A stretch of 48,650 nucleotides of DNA from Saprospiraceae bacterium (GTDB taxonomy: Bacteria; Bacteroidota; Bacteroidia; Chitinophagales; Saprospiraceae), in assembly GCA_020848995.1 (NCBI GenBank), contig JADLHA010000043.1:1-48650 (forward strand), read 5' to 3'. Of the stretch, positions 8,700 to 16,809 are shown one piece after another. The position numbers were made by a program, and so were the translations under genes. Each line of letters begins with the position of its first letter. The stretch's first letter is position 1. The notes beneath the pieces were generated by a model. The model worked only from the letters and a program-made list of their open reading frames with translations. It did no database searches and had not been told where the DNA came from.

Positions 8700-11600
8700 T
8701 TAGCGCATTAGGGTGATATCGCCGCGGTAGGCAATGCGGCTGCCATCCTGGAACTCTATTTCGGCAATGTAAACAAAAACCCCCGGGTTCATCACGTCGC
8801 CGGTATGGCCTGCGCGGCCGTTCCACAGTTTGACTTTAGAACCGTCGATAAGCGGATTCTCCGTAGTCGCCACGAGGTTTCCCCATCGGTCGAAAACGCG
8901 AAAACTGCGTATGGCCTGAACACCTGAGCCCACCGCCACCTCGAACTCATCGTTGATGTTGTCCCCATTGGGGGAGAAGACATTGGGTGGGTAAAAGCGT
9001 CGCGTACTGCGCACCACAACGGTTATGTTGTCGGAGATCTCACAGCCGTCGGCATCTACGATTTTGAGCACGTAGGCCGTTGTCCGCGTTGGACTTGCAA
9101 AAGAAGCGGCCGAAGCAGGGTCGGTTATGCCCGTCGCAGGCGTCCACATTACTGTAGCTACACCCGCAGAGCTGACGGGCTTACCGTCGAGCAACACACT
9201 ATCGCCCAACTGGATGGTATCGAAATCCCTGCCAAAGTCGAGCGCAAGGAAATTGGTGGCACTGCCAATGCTGATGCTTGTATCGAGTGGACAGTTGTTG
9301 CTGTCGTAAATGCGTATGGCGTAGATGCCCGGTGCCAGCGGAACCTGATCCCCGAGCGACTGGGGCGCTCCGTTGTTGATCGTAAACCGGTATCCGGAAC
9401 CGGAACCTCCGGTAGCCTGGGTGACGCCAAACAGATACGTGTCTCCGGGACACTTGGGTGAGCCGGGGGGCGTCATGGTGGCAATGATGGCAGGAGGAGC
9501 CCCAATGGTGTGGGTTACCTGTCCGGTGCAGCCCTTGCTGTCGGTGACGAGCAGCGTGTACGTTCCGGCGTCGAGGTTGGTCAAAACGGAGTCCCTGAGG
9601 TTGGGCGGTGTCCAGCTAAACATTCCGGCACCCCTGTTGCCACCGGTCCAGGCCGTGGTGATCCGGCCGTCGTTCCTTCCCGGGCAACTCACGTCGAGCG
9701 TGGCACCGGGGATGATGTCGACGCGAATGGAATCGGGCTGGCGGAGCCGGATCGAGTCGAGGTGTGTGCAATTGAAACTGTCCTTTACCGTAAGGTAATA
9801 CATGCCATCAGCAAGTCCCTGAATGGAAGGGGAGTTGACGGCCGGACTGGTCCAGCAATACTGATAGGGGCCCGTTCCTCCTTTTGCACGGACCGAGATG
9901 GCACCATCGCTGTACCCATAACAGGTTGGGGGGACGACAGAGATAAAATTGTTGTCGAGCGCCAAAGGGACGGCATCAGGAACATCAAAAACGAGGGTAT
10001 CCGAACAGAAACCGCAGGTCGCAATGACGAATTGTTGCCCGGCGCAAAGCTGTGAAGCCGTGCTGTTGCTGCCGATGGTCTGTTCGCCGGAAGACCAGGT
10101 GAGGGTCGTAGCGGTATCGAGACAGATCATGGAGGCGGAAGCCCGACCATCGCAGGTGCCCGGGGTGGCGCAGCTTGGCGACTGCACTCCCGAAATGTTG
10201 ATGCCGATGGCTGGCGGGTCGACGAGAGTAAAGCAGGTGTCAAATGGCGGACAATTGCCAAAATCGCCGATGCGAACGCAATACCGTCCAGCCTTCAGGT
10301 TGGTGTTGTTTGCGGTTTGTGGACCATTGTCCCAGGCGTAGGTATATGGGCCCTGTCCCCCGGAAACGGTCAGGATGATAAACCCGTCGGCGCTGCCATG
10401 ACACCTGGGTTCGCGCAATACCGCCGAGGTGACGCGCAATGCGTTACCCGCTGGTGTAATCAGCACGCTCAGGCTGTCCGTACACCCGTTTTCATCGGTA
10501 ACGGTTACCGAATACCTTCCTTCCCTGAGCATGCCAATTGTCGCGGTCGTTTCGTTGGTGTTCCAGCGTATGGAGGTAACCGGACGCGCACCCTCCGTAT
10601 AACGCACGGTTGCCGACCCACTGGGGTCTCCTGCACAGGCCGGACCGGTCCATTGAATGCTGTCGATGACGATGCCAGCGGGCCGGGTGACGGTATAGGT
10701 TTTCGTTGCCGAACAGTTGTTCGCATCGGTCAGGGTCACGGTATAAGTCCCCTGTCCTACCCCACTCAGCAGCGGTCCGGTAGTCGAATTGCTCCAATTG
10801 AACTGGTATACACCAGTTCCTCCAAACCCCCGCACGCGCACAGAAGCGTCCATACCGGGATTGCAAGACTCCACCGTATCGACGTCGATGTCGATGACCT
10901 CGAGCCGTTGGGGCTGGGAGATCAGGATGGTATCCAGACGGGTGCATCCGCTGGTATCGGTTATCTGCAGAAAGTAAGTTCCCGCCGGCAGCAGAGGACT
11001 CGAGTACCGGTCAACACCGTTAATGCCGCCCAGGATGGGATTGTTGAATGCATCGGTCAGCCTAAAAGCTAAAGGGATGTTCAAGGTTCCATTCGAGCGG
11101 ACAAATGAATGGATCTTTGCAGAGCTGTCTCCCCAGCATAGGATCGGGTCTATGACAATTGAATCGAGCAAGGCACCTGCGTAGGGAATATCGAAGAATA
11201 CCGTATCGGAACAGAAGCGCGAATCGCGAATGATCACAAACTGACTGCCTGAAAGGCGATAATTGTAGGAAGCCGTATCGGTTGTGTTGGCAGCGACATT
11301 CTGGCTCCAGAAAAAATCGTAGAGATTTCCCGGGTATGGATTGCCGCCGCTTGCTCGGGCAACCGCAATGCCATCGTCCGTACACGAAGCATCTTTCAAC
11401 ACTTCGACTTCGGAAAAGATGGTATCTGCAAACAGCTTAAAGGTTTCCGTGGCCAGACAGCCGGCAGAATCTCGCACGGAAACGGTATAATCTCCGACCG
11501 GAAGACGGCGCAGGGTCGTCAAGCCATAATCCCCCGTGGGTCTCCACCCAATGGTCAGCGGACCGATGCCACCGGTTATACGAATGTTGATTTCGCCATC

Positions 11601-12431
11601 GGCGGAATTCCAGCACCTGGGTTGGATGATCCCGTTGGAGAATATGGCAATCGGCGTTCCCGTTCCCACCGTGACATTGAGTAGGGTGTCTTTGCCGGTT
11701 GCATCGCGCACGATGATGACGTAATCTCCGGGAAACAGGTTGTTGTAAACCAGGCAATCTCCGCTCAGTTGAAGGGTATCGCTTTGTGGAGGCACCAGTC
11801 GGGTGATGTAATACGGGGGTGTGCCGCCATAAGGCTTGATGGTGATGTTTCCCGAATTGGTCAGGGTTCCGCACGAATAGGCAAAAACGCAGAGGTTGAC
11901 GGGAAGTCCTATGCAAATTTCGTCATCCAGGGTGTTGATGCGTTCAAAACAGTATTCGTCAGCATTGCAGTCGAGTACCTCGTTTTGTATCGGGCTCTTA
12001 TTGAAAAAGTCTATTTCCGTGCAACTACCCGGCTCACCGATCAACTGAAATTTGATCATGATCAGGGTATCCCCACCCTTCAGACCGGAACAGTCGGCAT
12101 TGGGGTTTGCCCATAAAAAGCGCACGATTTTCCGGGTATCATCGAAATTGATGCTGGTTGCATCCAGCCCGACTAGGGTCGGATTCGTCCATTTGTCAAC
12201 CGGAACAACGTTTTGCGGATTGTATTTGAGCCCAAACTGAACGGCTAGCACGGTGTCAAAGTTGTAAACGACCACCGGTACCCAGATGCAATCGCCTTTA
12301 GGGGCGTTTCCCCCGATGATGTCAAATTGTACGCAGTTGCCCTGGGCTGAAGCAACGGACGACAGGTTGAGACTCAGAATCAGGGCAATATACAGGTGTA
12401 AGCGTTTCCATAGCATTGAAAAGATCATCAA
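8700..12431 (-). CDS. Large SprB-repeat surface protein with CHU_C domain
   Basis: A 1243-residue putative adhesin. A signal peptide (residues 1-29, ending VASAQG) is followed by a cohesin-like domain (about 30-170; VQFGLKYNPQNV). A long series of roughly 9-10 SprB-type repeats fills about 190-1040, each with a variant of C-x-G-x-x-DG, GG-x-GPYxYxW and AGxYxVxVTDxxGC. An Ig-like module lies at about 1070-1140. The last ~100 residues (from YPPNVFSPNGDNINDEF) are a CHU_C domain, a type B T9SS sorting signal. SprB of Flavobacterium is the moving gliding adhesin, but this protein is far smaller and is better called SprB-repeat-containing than SprB. It is transcribed alone from a -7 box at 12449-12456. 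Confidence 0.9.
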   Translation of the reverse strand: MMIFSMLWKRLHLYIALILSLNLSSVASAQGNCVQFDIIGGNAPKGDCIWVPVVVYNFDTVLAVQFGLKYNPQNVVPVDKWTNPTLVGLDATSINFDDTRKIVRFLWANPNADCSGLKGGDTLIMIKFQLIGEPGSCTEIDFFNKSPIQNEVLDCNADEYCFERINTLDDEICIGLPVNLCVFAYSCGTLTNSGNITIKPYGGTPPYYITRLVPPQSDTLQLSGDCLVYNNLFPGDYVIIVRDATGKDTLLNVTVGTGTPIAIFSNGIIQPRCWNSADGEINIRITGGIGPLTIGWRPTGDYGLTTLRRLPVGDYTVSVRDSAGCLATETFKLFADTIFSEVEVLKDASCTDDGIAVARASGGNPYPGNLYDFFWSQNVAANTTDTASYNYRLSGSQFVIIRDSRFCSDTVFFDIPYAGALLDSIVIDPILCWGDSSAKIHSFVRSNGTLNIPLAFRLTDAFNNPILGGINGVDRYSSPLLPAGTYFLQITDTSGCTRLDTILISQPQRLEVIDIDVDTVESCNPGMDASVRVRGFGGTGVYQFNWSNSTTGPLLSGVGQGTYTVTLTDANNCSATKTYTVTRPAGIVIDSIQWTGPACAGDPSGSATVRYTEGARPVTSIRWNTNETTATIGMLREGRYSVTVTDENGCTDSLSVLITPAGNALRVTSAVLREPRCHGSADGFIILTVSGGQGPYTYAWDNGPQTANNTNLKAGRYCVRIGDFGNCPPFDTCFTLVDPPAIGINISGVQSPSCATPGTCDGRASASMICLDTATTLTWSSGEQTIGSNSTASQLCAGQQFVIATCGFCSDTLVFDVPDAVPLALDNNFISVVPPTCYGYSDGAISVRAKGGTGPYQYCWTSPAVNSPSIQGLADGMYYLTVKDSFNCTHLDSIRLRQPDSIRVDIIPGATLDVSCPGRNDGRITTAWTGGNRGAGMFSWTPPNLRDSVLTNLDAGTYTLLVTDSKGCTGQVTHTIGAPPAIIATMTPPGSPKCPGDTYLFGVTQATGGSGSGYRFTINNGAPQSLGDQVPLAPGIYAIRIYDSNNCPLDTSISIGSATNFLALDFGRDFDTIQLGDSVLLDGKPVSSAGVATVMWTPATGITDPASAASFASPTRTTAYVLKIVDADGCEISDNITVVVRSTRRFYPPNVFSPNGDNINDEFEVAVGSGVQAIRSFRVFDRWGNLVATTENPLIDGSKVKLWNGRAGHTGDVMNPGVFVYIAEIEFQDGSRIAYRGDITLMR

Positions 12432-12448
12432 AACTTCGTTTTAAGGCG

Positions 12449-12456
12449 CAAAGATA
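12449..12456 (-). promoter_or_regulatory. Putative -7 box for the SprB-repeat gene
   Basis: On the minus strand TATCTTTG matches TAnnTTTG and ends 17 nt before the ATG at 12431. The spacing suits a short leader. No clear TTTG -33 box is present. Confidence 0.55.
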
Positions 12457-12535
12457 TTACTTAAAAGTATGATATGACAGGTCAGGCTTCTCCAGACAAC
12501 AACGCAGGAAGTCGGTTCGAAATTCTAACGAGGCC

Positions 12536-13810
12536 TCAATTCGCCAAAAAATCAGGGTTTCCATGGAGGAACATGCGATCGATCCAGGACTGGCCGGCCG
12601 CATAGGGCAGGAATGAAAGGTCCGGAATGGGTTTGGTCAGCAGGAGGTGGGCTTCTTTGCCGGGTGCCAGGCTTCCCACGCGATCCTGAACGTCCAAGTT
12701 GAAAGCAGGGTTGATGGTCATGGCATTCAGGGCTTCCTCTGGAAGCAATTTCATCAGGGTACACGCTAAGGTCCAGGTCCACGACAGGGAAGGATTGGGA
12801 GAAGTGCCGGGATTGAAATCAGAAGCCAGGATCAGGCCCAGTCCGGCGTCGATCATTTTCCGGGCGGGTGGCTGGTGAAGCCCCATGAACATGGCGGCAT
12901 AAGGCAAAAGCACAGGAGCCGTTCCAGGAGCCTTGAGGAGAGACTCAATTTCGCGGTCGTCACACACTTCGAGGTGGTCGACGCTCAGCGCACCATGGGC
13001 AATGGCCAGGTCAATGCCGCCGCTGTGGGTAAACTGGTTGGTGTGCAGACGGGGCTGCAGGCCATGTGCCGTGGCTACTGAAAAAAGTTGGTCCACTTCA
13101 TCCGGTGAGAAAAATCCATTTTCACAGAATGCATCGCAGTAATCCGCCAGGCCCTGAGCAGCAATTTCAGGGATCATTTCTTCCGTCAACAGGCGCATGT
13201 AAGCTGCGTGATCCTGGCGAAACTCCGCCGGATAGGCATGGGCACCCAAAAACGTGGCGCGTATGGGCAAACCGCTGGTTTGTTTAAGCCTGCGGACCAC
13301 TCGCAGGATCTTTAACTCGGACTCTGTATCGAGCCCATATCCGCTCTTGATCTCAAAAGCAGCCGTGCCGGTGGCGACGGAGTGGAGTAAGCGTTGCAGG
13401 GACCTTTCATAAAGTTCGTCCTCGGAAAGGCGTCGAAGTTTCCCGGCAGAATTCAGAATTCCGCCTCCGCGGTGGGCAATTTCCTGGTAGCTTAAACCGC
13501 GAATCCGGTCGACAAATTCCGCGTTGCGCCATTCGGCAAAAACCAGGTGGGTGTGGCAGTCGACAAATGCCGGAAGCATCCAGCCCCCCTTTGCATCCAA
13601 GACCCGGTCTATGCCAGCGGGCATCTCCTCTTCGGGACCAATCCCGGCAATGAGGCCGTTTTCAATCAAAAGGTAGCCATTGTAAAGTATGGGAAGTTCT
13701 TTCATTCCAGTTCCCCGGCGGAACGCTCCCACGCCCGTCTGAACCAGGCCTGCGATGTTGTGAACGAGCAGGCGCCCCTGCTGCTTTGGTGGAAACTTTA
13801 GCGGCCGCAT
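12536..13810 (-). CDS. hutI: Imidazolonepropionase
   Basis: HutI hydrolyses 4-imidazolone-5-propionate to N-formimino-glutamate in histidine degradation. The 424-residue protein is an amidohydrolase-superfamily TIM barrel. Metal-ligand candidates are visible: HTH in VDCHTHLVFAE, the His in FLGAHAYP, a later His in VDHLEV, and the Asp in LASDFNPGTSPNPS, all in typical hutI context, as is FEIKSGYGL. The frame is open 115 codons further upstream, but that part lies inside the thioredoxin gene in another frame, so the ATG at 13810 is used. It starts one base after the upstream stop. No hutH, hutU or hutG is nearby, so histidine catabolism genes are dispersed here. Confidence 0.92.
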   Translation of the reverse strand: MRPLKFPPKQQGRLLVHNIAGLVQTGVGAFRRGTGMKELPILYNGYLLIENGLIAGIGPEEEMPAGIDRVLDAKGGWMLPAFVDCHTHLVFAEWRNAEFVDRIRGLSYQEIAHRGGGILNSAGKLRRLSEDELYERSLQRLLHSVATGTAAFEIKSGYGLDTESELKILRVVRRLKQTSGLPIRATFLGAHAYPAEFRQDHAAYMRLLTEEMIPEIAAQGLADYCDAFCENGFFSPDEVDQLFSVATAHGLQPRLHTNQFTHSGGIDLAIAHGALSVDHLEVCDDREIESLLKAPGTAPVLLPYAAMFMGLHQPPARKMIDAGLGLILASDFNPGTSPNPSLSWTWTLACTLMKLLPEEALNAMTINPAFNLDVQDRVGSLAPGKEAHLLLTKPIPDLSFLPYAAGQSWIDRMFLHGNPDFLAN

Positions 13811-13811
13811 A

Positions 13812-14645
13812 CTAGCGGGCAAAGGGGTTGGGAACGAGATCTGCGGAGTATCCGTCCCGCTGGAGTACATCCAACAGCACTTCCGCCTCTTCAGATTGGT
13901 CGAAGCGCCCCAGCATGACGCGGTAACGACTGCCAGCACCCCTGAGCTGCTCTTCTGCGACGCGAACTTCCTGTGCGTAGCGACTGACGAGCTCAACTGC
14001 CAGTTCCTCGGCATCGCCTCGCTGGGAAAAGACTGCGAGCTGCAGGCAGTATCCTTTCCCTGCAGCAGGCAAGGCGAAAACGTCCGGAGCCTCCACCCGC
14101 ATTTCAGCAACGACCTCCCGCGCAGAAGCGGTGGACCCGGCCAACAGATCGTCAAACTCGCCCATGTCGGGAATTGCTACTTCGACCACCGGGATTTCCT
14201 CTGCTACAGCCGGAACCGTGACCGCGTTCAGGAAGTTGCCTCCCGACTGGCGCACCCAGTCGACAAAGGTCTCCGGGCTGAAGTTTTGCTCGACGCGAGA
14301 CAATACGCTACCCGATGCGCGCAATAAGACCGTAGTCGGGAGTGCGGAGATCTGGTATTCATTCCGCAGTCGCCGGTTTGCAGGGTCATCCACGTCGACT
14401 TTAAAGACGACGAGGTGCTGGTCGACGAACTTGCAGACCCCCGGATCTGCAAAGACTTCGCGGTCCATGACCCTGCAGGGCTGACACCATTTGGCAGTAA
14501 ACTGAAGGATGAGCAATTTTTTTTCGTGGCAAGCCTTTTCTTTCGCGGCGTTCAGGCTTCCGTTAAAGGCGATGGAAGAAGGATCGGCCGCCTGAACCAG
14601 GGCGGTGCAGCAGCAAGCGAGAAAAAGGAGGTAGTTTTTCATCAT
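13812..14645 (-). CDS. Periplasmic thioredoxin fused to a SPOR domain
   Basis: A 277-residue exported protein with two domains. After a signal peptide (1-21) comes a thioredoxin fold (about 25-135) with the redox motif WCQPC (C54, C57) and a cis-proline at P103 (SALPT). A ~55-residue linker follows, then a SPOR domain (about 197-272; YCLQLAVFSQRGDAEEL and YRVMLGRFDQSEEAE). SPOR domains bind glycan strands lacking stem peptides, so this reductase or isomerase may be held at sites of septal wall remodelling (inference). The start is one of two tandem ATGs (14645 or 14642). hutI follows after one base and is probably co-transcribed, although no functional link is obvious. Confidence 0.85.
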   Translation of the reverse strand: MMKNYLLFLACCCTALVQAADPSSIAFNGSLNAAKEKACHEKKLLILQFTAKWCQPCRVMDREVFADPGVCKFVDQHLVVFKVDVDDPANRRLRNEYQISALPTTVLLRASGSVLSRVEQNFSPETFVDWVRQSGGNFLNAVTVPAVAEEIPVVEVAIPDMGEFDDLLAGSTASAREVVAEMRVEAPDVFALPAAGKGYCLQLAVFSQRGDAEELAVELVSRYAQEVRVAEEQLRGAGSRYRVMLGRFDQSEEAEVLLDVLQRDGYSADLVPNPFAR

Positions 14646-14684
14646 TGAGCGTTTAAATGGGTGAACGTCTCCTGTAGATCGCAC

Positions 14685-14838
14685 AATTTGCGTACCAAAA
14701 TTCTATATTATATTAATACATATATTTATATACTTGACTAATAATCTTTTACAAGTTATAATTAATTTTAATATGAAACAGTTCGAAACCATGCGTTTGC
14801 TGTGCCGGTGTATCTTTGTCTCCTAAAATCACGATTTG
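14685..14838. other. AT-rich divergent promoter region
   Basis: This gap separates the thioredoxin-SPOR gene and fabH, which diverge. The centre (about 14700-14775) is almost pure A/T. It probably carries promoters for both directions. Confidence 0.45.
14811..14818 (+). promoter_or_regulatory. Putative -7 box for fabH
   Basis: TATCTTTG matches TAnnTTTG and ends 20 nt before the fabH ATG at 14839. The nearest TTTG upstream (14796-14799) is too close to act as a -33 box. Confidence 0.5.
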
Positions 14839-15828
14839 ATGGGGCATAGAAGGGCTGCGATCACAGGAATTCAGGGCTATTTGCCCGAATATGTGTTGAC
14901 CAATGCAGAATTGGAAAAGATGGTGGACACCACCGATGAATGGATCACAACCCGCACCGGGGTCAAGGAGCGGCACATTCTGAAGGAGCCCGGGAAGGCG
15001 GCATCTGATTTGGGACTGCGGGCCGTTGAGGGTCTGCTGCGCAAAACGGGAACCGACCCCGCTGAAATTGAACTCCTCATTTGCTGTACGGTAACGGGCG
15101 ACATGGTCTTTCCGGATACCGCCAACACCATTTGCTACAAAGCGGGCATCAAAAATGCCTGGGGTTTTGACGTCAACGCGGCTTGTTCGGGTTTCTTATA
15201 CGGCTTGACCACCGGCGCCAAATTTGTCGAATGTGGGATGCACCGCAAGGTCATCGTCGTTGGGGTCGACGTCATGTCATCGATCATCGATTACACCGAC
15301 CGTGCGACCTGCATCATTTTTGGCGATGGTGCGGGTGCGGTTTTGCTGGAGCCGCGAGAAGACGGCTTGGGCATCATCGACTCGGTATTTCACGGCGACG
15401 GTGCGGGCCGGGAGTTTCTGCACATGAAAGCAGGTGGATCGCTTTGTCCGCCCAGTCTGGAAACCGTTCAGAATAAAGAGCACTACGTGTACCAGGATGG
15501 CAAGCCCGTTTTCAAGGCGGCGGTCGTGGGTATGGTGGAATCTATCCGGGAAGTCATGTCCCGGAACAATCTGACCACGGCCGATGTCGACTGGCTGGTC
15601 CCGCATCAGGCCAACATCCGCATCATCAACAGCGTTTCGGATCACCTGGAATTTGACATCAATAAAGTGATGATCAACATCCACCGTTACGGGAACACGA
15701 CTTCCGGAACCCTGCCCCTGTGCATGTGGGATTGGGAAAAGCAGCTCAAAAAAGGAGACCGGATATTGCTGAGTGCCTTCGGTGGAGGATTTACCTGGGG
15801 TACGACGTATTTGCGCTGGGCCTACTGA
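14839..15828 (+). CDS. fabH: Beta-ketoacyl-ACP synthase III
   Basis: FabH starts fatty acid synthesis by condensing an acyl-CoA primer with malonyl-ACP in the cytosol. The 329-residue protein has the full Cys-His-Asn triad: C116 (NAACSGFLYGL), H256 (PHQANIRI) and N286 (RYGNTTSGT). The closing GGGFTWG motif is also present. A TTG codon lies directly before the ATG, but the ATG at 14839 is preferred. An FMN-oxidoreductase gene follows after 7 bp, so the two are likely co-transcribed. Confidence 0.95.
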   Translation: MGHRRAAITGIQGYLPEYVLTNAELEKMVDTTDEWITTRTGVKERHILKEPGKAASDLGLRAVEGLLRKTGTDPAEIELLICCTVTGDMVFPDTANTICYKAGIKNAWGFDVNAACSGFLYGLTTGAKFVECGMHRKVIVVGVDVMSSIIDYTDRATCIIFGDGAGAVLLEPREDGLGIIDSVFHGDGAGREFLHMKAGGSLCPPSLETVQNKEHYVYQDGKPVFKAAVVGMVESIREVMSRNNLTTADVDWLVPHQANIRIINSVSDHLEFDINKVMINIHRYGNTTSGTLPLCMWDWEKQLKKGDRILLSAFGGGFTWGTTYLRWAY

Positions 15829-15835
15829 CGCGATC

Positions 15836-16780
15836 ATGCAAGGCAGCCTGAGTGCGTTGTTGGGCATCCGCCACCCGGTCATTATGGCGCCGATGTTTCT
15901 GGTGTCGAACCTGGAAATGAGCTTTGCTGCTGCGCGTGCAGGAATTGCAGCGTGCATTCCCGCCCTCAACTACAGGACCTCCGACGAACTCCGTGCCGCT
16001 CTGGAGCGCATACGCGAAAGCGGAGCTTGTGTAGGAATCAACCTCGTTGCCAACGCGTCCAATTACAAACTCGAAGCGCAGTTGAACGCCTGTGTCGATT
16101 ACCGCGTGCAGTTTGTCATCAGCTCGCTGGGGAGTCCGCGCAAGATCATCGATGCCTGCAAGCCACACGGCATCAAAGTATTTTGCGACGTCATCGATCT
16201 CCCCACAGCAGCCAAGACGGTGCGCCTTGGTCCGGATGGACTCATCGCCGTCACCCGGCTCGCTGGCGGCCATCGCGGTCCACTGATGCCGGAAGAATTT
16301 ATTCCCAGCCTGGTGGACTCTTTTCCGGGAATGCCCATCATTGCAGCCGGAGGCGTCGGCGATCGCGAAAGCTATCACCGGCTCATGAAACTGGGAGCAG
16401 CTGGCGTTTCGGTGGGAACGGTTTTTATTGCTTCCCTTGAGTCGCCCGTGCGCGAAGCTTATAAGCACGCCTGTGTGGAATATTCCGACAAAGACATCGT
16501 GGATACCACCAAGCTGAGCGGAGTTCCTTGCACGGTGATCAAAACCCCTTATGTCCAAAAAACGGGAACGCGGCAGAATCTGTTGCAGCGCCTGTTGCAT
16601 CGCAACCGCCGGTTCAAAAAATGGATCAAATTGCTGACGTACCAGCGCGGCATGCGCATCCTCGAACGCGCAGCCTTTGACCAAAATTACCAAACGGTAT
16701 GGTGTGCGGGACCTGCCATCCGCTATGTCCACAGCATTCGCCCGGTTGCAGACATCGTCCGCGACATCGTAGGAGACTGA
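15836..16780 (+). CDS. Nitronate monooxygenase/FabK-family FMN oxidoreductase
   Basis: A 314-residue FMN-binding TIM-barrel protein of the family that contains nitronate monooxygenase and the enoyl-ACP reductase FabK. Diagnostic segments: HPVIMAPMF at the N-terminus, AGGHRGP mid-protein, and the phosphate-binding IIAAGGVGD followed by GAAGVSVGT. The C-terminal ~70 residues are basic and less familiar. The gene follows fabH after 7 bp, so a role in fatty acid synthesis (FabK-like) is possible. The usual FabK EAGGH is here LAGGH, which leaves the substrate open. The ATG at 15836 is chosen because the open frame upstream lies inside fabH. Confidence 0.8.
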   Translation: MQGSLSALLGIRHPVIMAPMFLVSNLEMSFAAARAGIAACIPALNYRTSDELRAALERIRESGACVGINLVANASNYKLEAQLNACVDYRVQFVISSLGSPRKIIDACKPHGIKVFCDVIDLPTAAKTVRLGPDGLIAVTRLAGGHRGPLMPEEFIPSLVDSFPGMPIIAAGGVGDRESYHRLMKLGAAGVSVGTVFIASLESPVREAYKHACVEYSDKDIVDTTKLSGVPCTVIKTPYVQKTGTRQNLLQRLLHRNRRFKKWIKLLTYQRGMRILERAAFDQNYQTVWCAGPAIRYVHSIRPVADIVRDIVGD

Positions 16781-16809
16781 CCCGTAGTTTTCGAATACAC
16801 GGAATGGTT

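Noticed and set aside
8700-12431. Calling this gene sprB itself
   Set aside because: SprB is several times longer in Flavobacterium; only the repeat type and CHU_C end are shared.
13811-14155. N-terminal extension of hutI by 115 codons
   Set aside because: The extension overlaps the thioredoxin-SPOR gene in another frame and resembles no amidohydrolase N-terminus.
15791-16732. Long antisense frame (313 codons) opposite the FMN oxidoreductase
   Set aside because: It mirrors a well-conserved gene and has no recognisable protein features.
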